Source: Lachnospiraceae bacterium (lineage in GTDB: Bacteria; Bacillota; Clostridia; Lachnospirales; Lachnospiraceae). From it: a stretch of DNA of 64,000 bases. The stretch covers positions 62,001-126,000 of the forward strand of contig JAFTKW010000019.1 of the NCBI GenBank assembly GCA_017453065.1, in the 5' to 3' direction. The notes below the pieces were generated by a model. The model was not told the DNA's origin, searched no databases, and worked only from the letters and a program-made list of their open reading frames with translations. Made by a program: the position numbers and the translations under genes. Positions 1 to 9,247 of this stretch are shown here, piece by piece. Numbering within the stretch: the stretch's first letter is position 1; every line of letters starts with the position of its first letter.

Positions 1-1
1 T

Positions 2-496
2 TATCCAGATGTGGATGTCAAATCCACCTACAAAATAGATTTCGAGGCATTTTATAGACATGGGTATAGGGGTATCATTTTTGATATTGACAATACATTG
101 GTGCCACATGGTGCTCCGGCGGACAAGTCTGCCATAGAACTGTTCAACAAACTGCATAAGTTGGGGTTTCAGACCATGCTTTTGTCAAACAACAAGGAGC
201 CAAGGGTCAAATCCTTCGCCCAGCAGGTAGAGAGTCCTTACATTTTTAAAGCAGGAAAGCCTGGCAAAGGTGGCTATGAGAAGGCGATGGAACAGATGGG
301 GACAAGCACTGAAACTACGTTTTTTGTGGGGGACCAGCTGTTTACAGATGTCTGGGGAGCAAAAAGGTTGGGTATCTTTACTGTCCTGACTGCACCTATC
401 AATCCTAAAGAAGAAATACAAATTGTATTGAAAAGAATTTTAGAAAAGGTTGTTTTATTTTTTTACAGAAGACACAAGGAGAACAGCCATGATTAA
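2..496 (+). CDS. YqeG-family HAD-IIIA phosphatase, 5' end cut by the window edge
   Basis: Haloacid dehalogenase-fold phosphatase of the YqeG type. A GTG at position 11 is available as a start, but the frame is open to base 2 and reads YPDVDVKSTYKIDF. Family members carry a similar stretch after their true N-terminus, so the gene most likely begins just outside the window. Motif I is DIDNTLV, motif II is LLSNN, the motif III lysine lies in KPGKGGYEKA and motif IV is GDQLFTDVWGAKRLG, so all catalytic elements are present. Substrate is not known for the family. The stop overlaps the aroE start by 8 bp, so translation is probably coupled to the shikimate genes. Confidence 0.9.
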   Translation, partial: YPDVDVKSTYKIDFEAFYRHGYRGIIFDIDNTLVPHGAPADKSAIELFNKLHKLGFQTMLLSNNKEPRVKSFAQQVESPYIFKAGKPGKGGYEKAMEQMGTSTETTFFVGDQLFTDVWGAKRLGIFTVLTAPINPKEEIQIVLKRILEKVVLFFYRRHKENSHD

Positions 497-1340
497 TGGA
501 AAGACAAGAACCTGTGGCTTGATAGGATGTCCAGTGGAACATACCAAATCACCATTGATTCACAATACAGTAGCACAAAGAATGGGCGTGGATTTAGCCT
601 ATGTTCCTTTTCATGTAAAAGAGGGAGATTTGGAAGCGGCGATTAAAGGCGCAAAAGCTCTGAATTTGTTAGGACTAAATGTCACGGTTCCTTACAAAAG
701 TGATGTGATTCCTTTTTTGAAGGAGATAGACCCGTTGGCTGCACAAATTGGTGCAGTGAATACTCTCGTGGCAGTGGATGGCGGCTACAAGGGTTTTAAT
801 ACGGATATGCCAGGTTTATACCGTGCCATGATGGAAGATGGAGTAACCATAGAGGGGGAGCAGATATTGATTCTTGGCGCAGGTGGTGTGGCAAGAGCGG
901 TAGCTCTGCTTGTGGCTAGCAAGAGAGCCAAAGAGATTACCATTTTGAATAGAACTGTAGAAAAGGCACAGGCAATTTGCAGTGAGGTAAAGGGCTTCTA
1001 CCCTGAGGTGGAAATAAAAGCACTTGCACTTGGTGAATATGCTTCTTTAAGCGCAAATTCTTATTTGGCAATTCAGGCTACTAACATAGGTATGCATCCA
1101 AATATTGATGAAGCAGTGATAGAAGATGCCTCTTTTTATGAGAAAGTGCATACGGGATATGATTTGGTGTTCAATCCTGCACAGACTAAATTTATGAAAT
1201 TGGTAAAAGCAGCTGGAGGACGAGCGTTCAATGGACTGAAGATGCTTCTTTATCAGGGAATCATTGCTTACGAATACTGGACAGAAAAGCAAGTTCCTGC
1301 AGAGGTTATAGAAGAGGTTTCGGGATTACTGGAAGAATAA
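489..1340 (+). CDS. aroE: Shikimate dehydrogenase (AroE)
   Basis: Reduces 3-dehydroshikimate to shikimate with NADPH in the cytoplasm. The 283-residue length is normal. The shikimate-binding TKSP lies at residues 19-22, NVTVPYK ends in catalytic Lys70, and NTDMPG supplies Asp106. The Rossmann motif GAGGVAR is at about 130-136, followed by NRT (154-156), a signature of NADP binding. The ATG at 489 is chosen because AAGGAG (476-481) sits 7 bases upstream; the reading frame is open further 5' but has no ribosome-binding site there. It overlaps the yqeG-like gene and is followed 26 bp later by aroK, giving a shikimate sub-operon aroE-aroK-aroQ. Confidence 0.97.
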   Translation: MINGKTRTCGLIGCPVEHTKSPLIHNTVAQRMGVDLAYVPFHVKEGDLEAAIKGAKALNLLGLNVTVPYKSDVIPFLKEIDPLAAQIGAVNTLVAVDGGYKGFNTDMPGLYRAMMEDGVTIEGEQILILGAGGVARAVALLVASKRAKEITILNRTVEKAQAICSEVKGFYPEVEIKALALGEYASLSANSYLAIQATNIGMHPNIDEAVIEDASFYEKVHTGYDLVFNPAQTKFMKLVKAAGGRAFNGLKMLLYQGIIAYEYWTEKQVPAEVIEEVSGLLEE

Positions 1341-1366
1341 GGTGGATTTCAAGGAGTGAAAGACAC

Positions 1367-1888
1367 ATGAAAAATGTGATTTTAATAGGATTCATGGGAT
1401 GTGGCAAGACTACAGTTGGTATTCGTCTTTCCTATCGCATCCGCAGAGTGTTAGAAGATACCGACAAACGAATTGAGAAAGAGCAGGGAATCACTATCAG
1501 CGAGATTTTTGCGCAGAAGGGGGAAGCCTATTTTAGAGATTTGGAGACAGATTTGCTTAGAAGACTTTCTAAGGAGAATTACCAAAGAGTGATTTCTACT
1601 GGAGGAGGACTTCCTATGAGGGAAGAAAACCGTACATTGCTTCGTCAGATTGGAACCGTAGTATATCTTCGAATCAAACCAGAGACTGTGTATCAGAGAT
1701 TACAAAACGATACCACCAGACCATTATTGCAATGTGAAGATCCCTTGGGCAGAATCAGGGAACTGATGGAACAGAGGGCTCCACTGTATGAAGAGGCGGC
1801 ACATATCATTGTGGACGTAGATGACCTGGATATGGAACAGGTGCTGGAGCGTATCACAGAGCAGATTGACTTAGGAGGAAACGCATGA
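1367..1888 (+). CDS. aroK: Shikimate kinase (AroK)
   Basis: Phosphorylates shikimate to shikimate 3-phosphate with ATP. The 173-residue protein has the P-loop GFMGCGKTT (8-16), the shikimate-binding DTD (31-33), the R-x-x-E of FRDLE (57-60), the GGG loop at 79-81 and the lid arginine in RPLL. The segment before DTD (LSYRIRRVLE) is more basic than in typical homologues, where a short hydrophobic stretch is usual; the active site itself looks intact. A purine-rich ribosome-binding site AAGGAG precedes the ATG. The stop codon overlaps the aroQ start by ATGA, so the two are translationally coupled. Confidence 0.96.
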   Translation: MKNVILIGFMGCGKTTVGIRLSYRIRRVLEDTDKRIEKEQGITISEIFAQKGEAYFRDLETDLLRRLSKENYQRVISTGGGLPMREENRTLLRQIGTVVYLRIKPETVYQRLQNDTTRPLLQCEDPLGRIRELMEQRAPLYEEAAHIIVDVDDLDMEQVLERITEQIDLGGNA

Positions 1889-2331
1889 AAATATTAGTCA
1901 TTAATGGACCCAATATCAATTTTTTAGGCATTCGCGAGAAATCCATTTATGGATCTGAGAACTATGACACGTTGCTTCAGATGATAGCGGACAAAGGTCA
2001 GGAAACAGAGAGCATCATTGAAGTATTTCAGAGCAACCACGAGGGAGCAATTATTGATCGTATTCAGGATTCCTATTTCGATGGAACAGAGGCAATAGTG
2101 ATTAATCCAGGTGCATATACTCATTACAGCTATGCTATCCGAGATGCCTTGGCAAGCATTCATGTCCCAAAGATAGAGATTCATATTTCTGATATTACAC
2201 AGAGAGAAGAGTTTCGCAAGATTTCTGTGACTGCGCCAGTGTGTGACAAACAAATCTACGGGCAAGGATTGAAAGGTTATTTGATGGCGATCGATAGTGC
2301 TATTGAGATTGCACAGGAAAGGGGAAAATAA
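1885..2331 (+). CDS. aroQ: Type II 3-dehydroquinate dehydratase (AroQ)
   Basis: Dehydrates 3-dehydroquinate to 3-dehydroshikimate, the step before AroE. The 148-residue length is that of the dodecameric type II enzyme. GPNINFLGIREKSIYG at the N-terminus carries catalytic Tyr22, NHEGAIIDRIQ follows, then NPGAYTHYS (Asn74, His80) and IEIHISDI with the catalytic His100. The start overlaps aroK by 4 bp. About 120 bp separate it from efp, and a separate promoter for efp can be seen there, so aroQ probably ends the shikimate transcription unit. No clear intrinsic terminator follows it. Confidence 0.97.
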   Translation: MKILVINGPNINFLGIREKSIYGSENYDTLLQMIADKGQETESIIEVFQSNHEGAIIDRIQDSYFDGTEAIVINPGAYTHYSYAIRDALASIHVPKIEIHISDITQREEFRKISVTAPVCDKQIYGQGLKGYLMAIDSAIEIAQERGK

Positions 2332-2381
2332 GGTTTTCCTTTTAATCTAAGATATGAATTGTCAGTAAAAGAAAAAAAAGG

Positions 2382-2410
2382 TTGAAAAAATAGGCATTAT
2401 AGTTTACACT
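2382..2410 (+). promoter_or_regulatory. Putative sigma-A promoter of efp
   Basis: TTGAAA (2382-2387) and TACACT (2405-2410) are separated by exactly 17 bp, 44 bp upstream of the efp start codon. This would let efp be transcribed independently of the aro genes. Confidence 0.65.
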
Positions 2411-2453
2411 AAACAATGAATTAGAACGTGATAATTTTAGGAGGAAATTTAAC

Positions 2454-3011
2454 ATGATTTCAGCAGGTGATTTCAGAAACGGTATTACTATCGAATTCGA
2501 GAACAACGTTTACCAGATTATTGAGTTCCAGCATGTAAAACCTGGTAAAGGTGCAGCATTCGTTAGAACTAAACTGAAAAACATCAAGAGTGGCGGTGTA
2601 GTAGAAAAAACTTTCAGACCTACAGAGAAATGCCCTCAGGCACGTATTGATAGAAAAGATATGCAGTATTTGTATTCTGACGGAGATTTGTGGTACTTCA
2701 TGGATGTTGAGAACTATGAACAGATCGCATTGAACGCAGAATCTATCGGAGATGCACTTAAATTCGTTAAAGAGAACGAAATGTGCAAAGTTTGCTCACA
2801 CAACGGCAGTGTATTCGCAGTTGAACCACCTTTGTTCGTAGAACTTGAGATTACAGAAACAGAGCCTGGCTTCAAGGGAGATACAGCTACAGGTGCTTCT
2901 AAGCCTGCAACTGTTGAAACTGGAGCTACAGTATATGTACCTCTGTTCGTAAACCAGGGTGATGTTATCAAGATTGATACAAGAACTGGCGAATATCTTT
3001 CCAGAGTATAA
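2454..3011 (+). CDS. efp: Translation elongation factor P
   Basis: EF-P binds between the P and E sites and relieves ribosome stalling at polyproline. The 185-residue protein has the KOW-like N-terminal domain, with KPGKGAA at residues 29-35 whose Lys32 is the position modified in other bacteria, and two OB domains ending in [13 protein letters not shown] strong AGGAGG ribosome-binding site lies 7-8 bases before the ATG. Modification enzymes are not encoded in the window. A perfect terminator follows 26 bp after the stop, so it is probably expressed alone from the promoter at 2382-2410. Confidence 0.98.
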   Translation: MISAGDFRNGITIEFENNVYQIIEFQHVKPGKGAAFVRTKLKNIKSGGVVEKTFRPTEKCPQARIDRKDMQYLYSDGDLWYFMDVENYEQIALNAESIGDALKFVKENEMCKVCSHNGSVFAVEPPLFVELEITETEPGFKGDTATGASKPATVETGATVYVPLFVNQGDVIKIDTRTGEYLSRV

Positions 3012-3036
3012 TACTTGCTATATTATATGCCAATTA

Positions 3037-3067
3037 AGACAATGGATTAGTCCATTGTCTTTTTTTT
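3037..3067 (+). terminator. Intrinsic terminator after efp
   Basis: Perfect 10-bp stem AGACAATGGA/TCCATTGTCT (3037-3046 and 3051-3060), 4-nt loop TTAG, then seven T residues. A copy of the GTGATGGCGACGAGGC repeat starts on the base after the T-tract. Confidence 0.95.
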
Positions 3068-3083
3068 GTGATGGCGACGAGGC
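3068..3083 (+). repeat. Repeat A, copy 1 (short, 16 bp)
   Basis: GTGATGGCGACGAGGC is identical to the first 16 bp of the two longer copies at 7720 and 57489. As in those copies it abuts the T-tract of an intrinsic terminator. The homology stops after base 3083; the following bases instead form a local hairpin GACGAG...CTCGTC. Confidence 0.75.
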
Positions 3084-3141
3084 AGAGCGTATCTCGTCTC
3101 TGTGTGTTCACCTGCTAGATTTATTTCAGAAAGGAAAAGAT

Positions 3142-4119
3142 ATGAATTTTAATGATTTTATCACGTTTATGTTAGAAGAAGTAAAAAGAGAACTTGGACA
3201 GGATGTGAAGGTTGAAGTTCGAGAGGTTTGTAAGAACAATGGAATTATGCTGAAGGGGTTGACGATTCTATCCAAGGAATCTAATCTATCGCCAACTATT
3301 TATTTAAATGGTTTTTATAAGGAGTATCAGGAGGGAAAAGAATTAATTGATGTAAAACAGTCTATTTTGGAAGTTTATAGAAGCAGTAAGGTGGATGTGA
3401 AGGTGGATATGGACTTTTTCCTAGATTACGAAAAAGTAAAGAATAAGCTTTTCTGCAAACTTATTAATTATGACAAGAATACATGCCTGCTTCAGGATGT
3501 GCCATATCAGAAATTTCTGGATTTGGCAGTGGTATGTTATTTTGCTTACGAGGCAGAATGTATGGGCTCAGGCTTTATTACGATACATACCAATCATTTG
3601 GACAATTGGGGAATCGATGAAAATGAACTGTTCGAAAGGGCTATGACCAATACCAAGTCTGTTTATCCTGGTATTTATTATTCTATGGAGGATATGCTCA
3701 GACAGATGGTAGAAAAAGATGTTCGCCGAGACTTGGAACAGAAAAGCAATGATTTGGAAGGAAATGAGGAAGAGTGGATATCTTTTACAGTAGAACAGAT
3801 TATGAAAGGTCTTTTGGGAGAACGAAAAAGAAGTCCAATGTATGTAATCACCAATGAAGGGAAAGCGTGGGGGGCTACATGTATGCTATGGAAGGAGACA
3901 CTGCAAAAACTTGCAGAAGAGTTGGAGTCAGATTTGTTTATTCTTCCAAGCTCTGTACATGAAATTATCATTGTACCGGCGGATGAGGAGCAGGTATGCG
4001 TAGACTATCTGCAAAGTATGGTAGAGGATATTAACCGCACTCATGTAGAGCCAGAAGAGGTGCTTTCTGACCATATTTATCGATATTTGAGGGATTCTGG
4101 CACCACTATTTTACAGTAG
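3142..4119 (+). CDS. DUF5688-like protein of unknown function
   Basis: A 325-residue protein resembling the DUF5688 proteins that are frequent in Lachnospiraceae; this assignment is from memory of family features and not from a search. No catalytic motif, signal peptide or membrane segment is visible. The N-terminal 90 residues look mixed alpha/beta and contain NGFYKEYQEGKELIDV; the C-terminal part ends in VEEVLSDHIYRYLRDSG-like sequence. The frame is open back into efp, but ATG 3142 is preceded by AAAGGAAAAG, while earlier starts lie inside efp or the terminator. No function is claimed. Confidence 0.8.
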   Translation: MNFNDFITFMLEEVKRELGQDVKVEVREVCKNNGIMLKGLTILSKESNLSPTIYLNGFYKEYQEGKELIDVKQSILEVYRSSKVDVKVDMDFFLDYEKVKNKLFCKLINYDKNTCLLQDVPYQKFLDLAVVCYFAYEAECMGSGFITIHTNHLDNWGIDENELFERAMTNTKSVYPGIYYSMEDMLRQMVEKDVRRDLEQKSNDLEGNEEEWISFTVEQIMKGLLGERKRSPMYVITNEGKAWGATCMLWKETLQKLAEELESDLFILPSSVHEIIIVPADEEQVCVDYLQSMVEDINRTHVEPEEVLSDHIYRYLRDSGTTILQ

Positions 4120-4144
4120 ACACTACCCACCTTTTATGGTATTA

Positions 4145-4265
4145 TAGTCAGAGTGATGTAACAAAATCGTAATATTTGCACCCGTAGTCTAATGGATAGA
4201 ACGAGGGCCTCCGACGCCTTTAATGCAGGTTCGATTCCTGTCGGGTGCACTCATCACTCTGACTA
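4145..4265 (+). repeat. Perfect 14-bp inverted repeat enclosing tRNA-Arg
   Basis: TAGTCAGAGTGATG (4145-4158) and its exact reverse complement CATCACTCTGACTA (4252-4265) flank the tRNA gene. The 5' arm ends 19 bp before the tRNA and the 3' arm begins 2 bp after its discriminator base. In the primary transcript the arms could pair to form a long stem closing the precursor. Confidence 0.9.
4178..4249 (+). tRNA. tRNA-Arg (anticodon CCG)
   Basis: Seven-base acceptor stem GCACCCG/CGGGTGC (4178-4184, 4242-4248) with discriminator A4249. The anticodon arm AGGGC-CTCCGAC-GCCTT has anticodon CCG (4211-4213), reading CGG. The T arm is GCAGG-TTCGATT-CCTGT. The D stem, GTCT against GAAC, contains one C-A mismatch. 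CCA is not encoded. A long inverted repeat flanks the gene. The next gene starts 40 bp downstream without an obvious promoter, so read-through from the tRNA transcript is possible. Confidence 0.93.
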
Positions 4266-4289
4266 CGGTTGAATAAAAGGATGGTATAT

Positions 4290-5558
4290 ATGAAGAAAAG
4301 ATTGAAAGCTGTGAGAGACTTTTTGATATATCACAGCAAGATTGTGTTCCCAATTATGTTGATTGCTGTAGTAGCAATCACAGTGTCTTTAGCACTTGGG
4401 GCAAAGGATAGACCCATTGCTGATGTGACAGACGGAACAGGAGCCTTGGATGATGTGTTGTCCAATGTAGTGCCTAGTTTGTCTGATGCCGAAAGCGAAA
4501 CTGCTTCTGAGAGCAGTGAAGAAGAGGGATATGCTCCATTGAAGGACGATTTGGACATGTCCGTAAGAACTTTGATTTATACTTATTATGATGCTCTGGC
4601 AAGAGGCGATGCAGATGCAATCGCCGCAATTACCAACTCTATGGATGAGATGGAACGCATCAAGATTCAGGAACTTGGCAACTATATTGAATTGTATCCT
4701 GTGGTAGATGTTTATTATAAGCCAGGCCCAGAAGAGAACTCTTATGTAGTATTTGCATACACAAAGGCTACATTTACTGGATTTGAAGATCAGGTGGCAG
4801 GTTTCCAGACTTTCTTTATCTGTGCAGATGAAGAGGGAAACTATTATTTGAATGAAGGCGAGACTTCTCAGGAGACAGTGGACTACATTTCTGAGATGAT
4901 CTACCAGGAAGACGTAGTTGAACTCTACAACAAGGTAGAAGTAGAGTACAATGAAACCATGGAAGCAAACCCAACACTGCTGGCGTTTCTTGCAGCAATG
5001 GAAAGCGACATCAGAACTGCAACAGGACTGATTATTGCAGGACAGATTACAGAGGGTGACCAGACAGGTGAAGGCGAAACTGGAGGCGAAGGTGAAGCTG
5101 GAACAGGCGAAGGTGAAACAGGAAATACAGGTGAAGGCGAAACCGAAGATGTAGAGCCAACTTATGTATATGCCACTGCCACTGCAACAGTAAATGTTCG
5201 TTCTTCTGATAGTGAGTCAGCAGATAGACTTGGCAAATTGGAAAAAGGAAAACGCATTCTAGTTTTGGAGCAAAGACCAAATGGTTGGAGCAAAGTAAGC
5301 TATGAAAATGAAGAAGGATTTATCAAGTCAGAGTATTTGAAGATTGTAGAAAGTGCAGATGACTTGGTAGTTGTAGGTAATGTAGTAGCAAATACCGCTG
5401 TCAAAATCCGTTCTGATGCAAACACTACTTCTGCTAAACTGGGCGTGTTCGTGAAGGGTGAGTCACTTCCTTATGTTGAACTAGTAGGCGAGTGGTACAA
5501 AGTCATTTACAATGGTCAGGTTGGATATGTGCACGCAGATTATGTAGATGTACAGTAG
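4290..5558 (+). CDS. Membrane-anchored protein with two bacterial SH3 domains
   Basis: A 422-residue surface protein with a basic N-terminus and one membrane helix at about residues 13-38 (FPIMLIAVVAITVSLALGA), so the rest is probably extracytoplasmic. A folded middle domain (about 85-245) is followed by a Gly/Glu/Thr linker of repeated TGEGE units and two SH3_3-type domains: VNVRSSDSESADRLGKLEKG onward, and VKIRSDANTTSAKLGVFVKG onward. Such SH3 domains typically bind peptidoglycan. ATG 4290 is chosen because AAAAGG lies 9 bases before it; two earlier in-frame starts lack spacing. It is followed by a terminator. The middle domain is not recognised. Confidence 0.85.
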   Translation: MKKRLKAVRDFLIYHSKIVFPIMLIAVVAITVSLALGAKDRPIADVTDGTGALDDVLSNVVPSLSDAESETASESSEEEGYAPLKDDLDMSVRTLIYTYYDALARGDADAIAAITNSMDEMERIKIQELGNYIELYPVVDVYYKPGPEENSYVVFAYTKATFTGFEDQVAGFQTFFICADEEGNYYLNEGETSQETVDYISEMIYQEDVVELYNKVEVEYNETMEANPTLLAFLAAMESDIRTATGLIIAGQITEGDQTGEGETGGEGEAGTGEGETGNTGEGETEDVEPTYVYATATATVNVRSSDSESADRLGKLEKGKRILVLEQRPNGWSKVSYENEEGFIKSEYLKIVESADDLVVVGNVVANTAVKIRSDANTTSAKLGVFVKGESLPYVELVGEWYKVIYNGQVGYVHADYVDVQ

Positions 5559-5592
5559 AGCGAAATATCCTTAATATATTGAATGAAAGACT

Positions 5593-5625
5593 AAGAGATA
5601 CTTGGAGTTCCAGGTATCTCTTTTG
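5593..5625 (+). terminator. Intrinsic terminator after the SH3-domain gene
   Basis: AAGAGATACTTGG (5593-5605) pairs with CCAGGTATCTCTT (5610-5622) with one G-T wobble, loop AGTT, followed by a short T-tract. Confidence 0.85.
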
Positions 5626-5697
5626 TCTTATAGTTAAGAGAATAAAGAAAAGGAAAAGGAGAATAATAAAAATAAGAAGTATAGGAGGAGTAGGGTA

Positions 5698-6129
5698 ATG
5701 AAAGCAGAAGATGTGAAAGTATATAGGGAAGTGCAAAAAAGTGCCGAATTGGCCATTAAGGCAATAGAAACTATTTCAGAAAAAGTATATGATGATACTC
5801 TGGCAATGCAGATATCTAGACAAATGATTAAGTATTCTGACCTGCGAGGTAGAGCTCTGGACAAGCTACTTCAGGGGAAGGCGCAGCCTTACAAAAAGAA
5901 CATGGTGGCTGAAGCATTTAGAGCAGGTGAGATTCATTCGCGCACATTACTTGACAACAGCACCAGTCATATCGCGGAGCTATTAATCGAAGGAAGCAAT
6001 AGGAATATTACGGAAATGTGCAGGACACTGAATCACAATCCGCTGGCAGGAGATGGAGCGGTAGAGATGGCGAAAGAATTGATGGATTTTGAGGCAAAGA
6101 ACATAGCGAGAACAAAGAAGTTTTTGTGA
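5698..6129 (+). CDS. Small all-helical protein of unknown function
   Basis: A 143-residue soluble protein predicted to be almost entirely helical, with alternating charged and hydrophobic residues and no signal peptide, cysteine or metal motif. It could be a four-helix bundle. It ends in EAKNIARTKKFL. The ATG is preceded by AGGAGGAGTAGGG at good spacing within a purine-rich leader. It stands between two terminated or separately promoted genes and so is probably monocistronic. A ferritin-like fold was considered, but the usual E...ExxH ligands are missing. Function not assigned. Confidence 0.75.
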   Translation: MKAEDVKVYREVQKSAELAIKAIETISEKVYDDTLAMQISRQMIKYSDLRGRALDKLLQGKAQPYKKNMVAEAFRAGEIHSRTLLDNSTSHIAELLIEGSNRNITEMCRTLNHNPLAGDGAVEMAKELMDFEAKNIARTKKFL

Positions 6130-6211
6130 TAGATTTGTATACAATGATACCCATATACAAAATGCACAAAAAATATCCTAAAACTTTTACTATTTAAAGA
6201 GATAAAGCACA

Positions 6212-6240
6212 TTGTGATTTTGAAAAGATAAGTATATAAT
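6212..6240 (+). promoter_or_regulatory. Putative sigma-A promoter of gdhA
   Basis: TTGTGA (6212-6217), 17-bp spacer, TATAAT (6235-6240); 64 bp lie between the -10 box and the gdhA start. A consensus -10 fits a highly expressed gene. Confidence 0.75.
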
Positions 6241-6253
6241 AAGTAAGGTATAA

Positions 6254-7639
<1,386 letters not shown>

Positions 7640-7685
7640 TCCATTCCTAATAGAATTAACAAACAATAATATTAGATGAAATACA

Positions 7686-7719
7686 AAAAGTCCTAGATAG
7701 AAATATCTAGGGCTTTTTT
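7686..7719 (+). terminator. Intrinsic terminator after gdhA
   Basis: AAAAGTCCTAGATA (7686-7699) pairs with TATCTAGGGCTTTT with one wobble around a 4-nt GAAA loop; the run ends in six T residues. Repeat A copy 2 begins immediately after it. Confidence 0.93.
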
Positions 7720-7770
7720 GTGATGGCGACGAGGCGAGCGACAGAAGACAAGAGCACAGACTTGTGCTTG
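7720..7770 (+). repeat. Repeat A, copy 2 (51 bp)
   Basis: Starts GTGATGGCGACGAGGC and ends CAGACTTGTGCTTG. It matches the copy at 57489-57539 at 48 of 51 positions. The 3' half can fold as AGCACA-GACT-TGTGCT. It directly follows the gdhA terminator and precedes the flavodiiron protein gene by 76 bp. Confidence 0.88.
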
Positions 7771-7846
7771 CACAAAAGGCATAGATTTTATCCAAATGAG
7801 CAATCCTAAGATAGAGAAAGATTGTGAAAGAATGGAGGAGAAAACT

Positions 7847-9004
7847 ATGCTAATCACACCAGATATAAAATACGTTGGCGTCAATGACCATGATATTCAG
7901 TTATTTGAAGGCTTGTATGAAGTGCCAAACGGAATGGCCTACAACTCCTATTTGATTCTGGATGATAAAATTGCAATTTTGGATACCGTGGATGAAGGGT
8001 TTAAAAGCCCATGGATGATGCAAATCAAAGAAGTCTTAGGAGAAAGAAGACCGGACTATTTAATTGTGCATCATATGGAACCGGACCACTCTGCCAATAT
8101 ACTTCATTTGCTAGAAGAGTATCCAGAAGTGATCTTAGTAGCTTCCGCCAAAGCATTTGAGATGATGAAAAATTTTTTTGGTACAGATTTTGAGGATCAA
8201 AGAGTGGTTATTCAGGAGGGAGATAAGCTTTCTTTAGGGAAGCATGAATTGGAATTTATCTCAGCCCCTATGGTTCATTGGCCAGAAGTGATGATGACTT
8301 ACGATGCTACAGACAAGGTTCTTTTTTCGGCAGATGGATTTGGCAAGTTTGGAACGCTTGATGTGGATGATGACTGGAGAGAGGAAGCTAGGCGTTATTA
8401 TATAGGAATCGTAGGGAAATTTGGTATGCCAGTGCAGCATCTTTTAGGGAAAATTCAGCATAAAGAGATACAAATTATTTGCCCATTGCATGGTCCAGTT
8501 TTGAAAGAAAATCTTGCTTACTATATAGGGCTTTATGATGTCTGGTCTAGCTATCAACCAGAGGAAGAGGGGATTTTGATTGCCTATACTTCTGTCTATG
8601 GAAACACGAAAAAGGCTATGCATCTTTTGGCAGACAAGCTCAAAGCAGAAGGATATACCAATGTGCATCTTCGGGATTTGACATGTGCGTCTATGACACA
8701 GACAGTGGCAGAAGCCTTTCGCTTTAACAAACTTGTGCTAGCCAGTACCACTTACAACGGTGAGTTGTTTCCTACTATGCGAGATTTTATCCATCGTTTG
8801 AAGGAGCGAAATTATAGTAATCGCACAGTAGCGTTCGTAGAAAACGGAAGTTGGGCGCCTAATGCCATCAAATTTATGAAGGAATTGTTTGCCAAAAGTA
8901 GTGGAATTACCTTTGCGGAGAATACTGTGAAAATTTGGTCGGTTGTCAACCCCAATACTGAAAAAGAATTGGAGGCACTGGCGAAGGAACTTTGCAACCA
9001 ATGA
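7847..9004 (+). CDS. fprA: Flavodiiron protein (FprA-type O2/NO reductase)
   Basis: Reduces O2 to water or NO to N2O in the cytoplasm of anaerobes. The metallo-beta-lactamase domain carries the diiron ligands H76-x-E78-x-D80-H81 (HHMEPDHSAN), H144 (MVHWPE), D163 (SADGFG) and H215 (CPLHGP). The C-terminal flavodoxin domain starts at about residue 242 with the FMN loop TSVYGNTKKA. The 385-residue length is that of a plain FprA without fused rubredoxin; a free rubredoxin follows. ATG 7847 is chosen because GGAGGAG (7834-7840) lies 6 bases upstream and the usual N-terminus begins there. It heads an operon with rubredoxin and an oxoacid oxidoreductase. Confidence 0.95.
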   Translation: MLITPDIKYVGVNDHDIQLFEGLYEVPNGMAYNSYLILDDKIAILDTVDEGFKSPWMMQIKEVLGERRPDYLIVHHMEPDHSANILHLLEEYPEVILVASAKAFEMMKNFFGTDFEDQRVVIQEGDKLSLGKHELEFISAPMVHWPEVMMTYDATDKVLFSADGFGKFGTLDVDDDWREEARRYYIGIVGKFGMPVQHLLGKIQHKEIQIICPLHGPVLKENLAYYIGLYDVWSSYQPEEEGILIAYTSVYGNTKKAMHLLADKLKAEGYTNVHLRDLTCASMTQTVAEAFRFNKLVLASTTYNGELFPTMRDFIHRLKERNYSNRTVAFVENGSWAPNAIKFMKELFAKSSGITFAENTVKIWSVVNPNTEKELEALAKELCNQ

Positions 9005-9085
9005 AAACAGGGAATAGAAATAGAACTAGCGTTATAAAATAAAGAAGATGTTTTAAAAGTTTGATTAACTAGGAGGGAAAAGAAG

Positions 9086-9247
9086 ATGAAATATGTATGT
9101 GATGTGTGTGGATGGGTTTACGATGAAGAAGAGGGTGCACCAGAATTGGGCATTGCTCCAGGGACTAGTTTTGACACTTTGCCAGAAGATTTCTTATGTC
9201 CACTTTGTAACGTTGGAAAAGAATTCTTTAGCGGGGTAAATGAATGA
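9086..9247 (+). CDS. Rubredoxin
   Basis: A 53-residue one-iron electron carrier with both knuckles intact, CDVCGW (Cys5, Cys8) and CPLCNV (Cys38, Cys41), and the typical aromatic residues YVCDVCGWVYD, FDTLPEDF. It has the strong ribosome-binding site AGGAGGG 6 bases before ATG. It follows fprA by 81 bp and overlaps the next gene by ATGA, so it is part of the same operon. Its expected role is to pass electrons to the flavodiiron protein. The source is suggested by the two downstream genes for an oxoacid:ferredoxin oxidoreductase. Confidence 0.95.
   Translation: MKYVCDVCGWVYDEEEGAPELGIAPGTSFDTLPEDFLCPLCNVGKEFFSGVNE

Noticed and set aside
4119..4177. Promoter for tRNA-Arg
   Set aside because: A TTTACA and TATTAT pair is present, but the spacing is 24 bp, too long to support.
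5698..6129. Ferritin-like protein
   Set aside because: Helical, but without the glutamate/histidine iron ligands.
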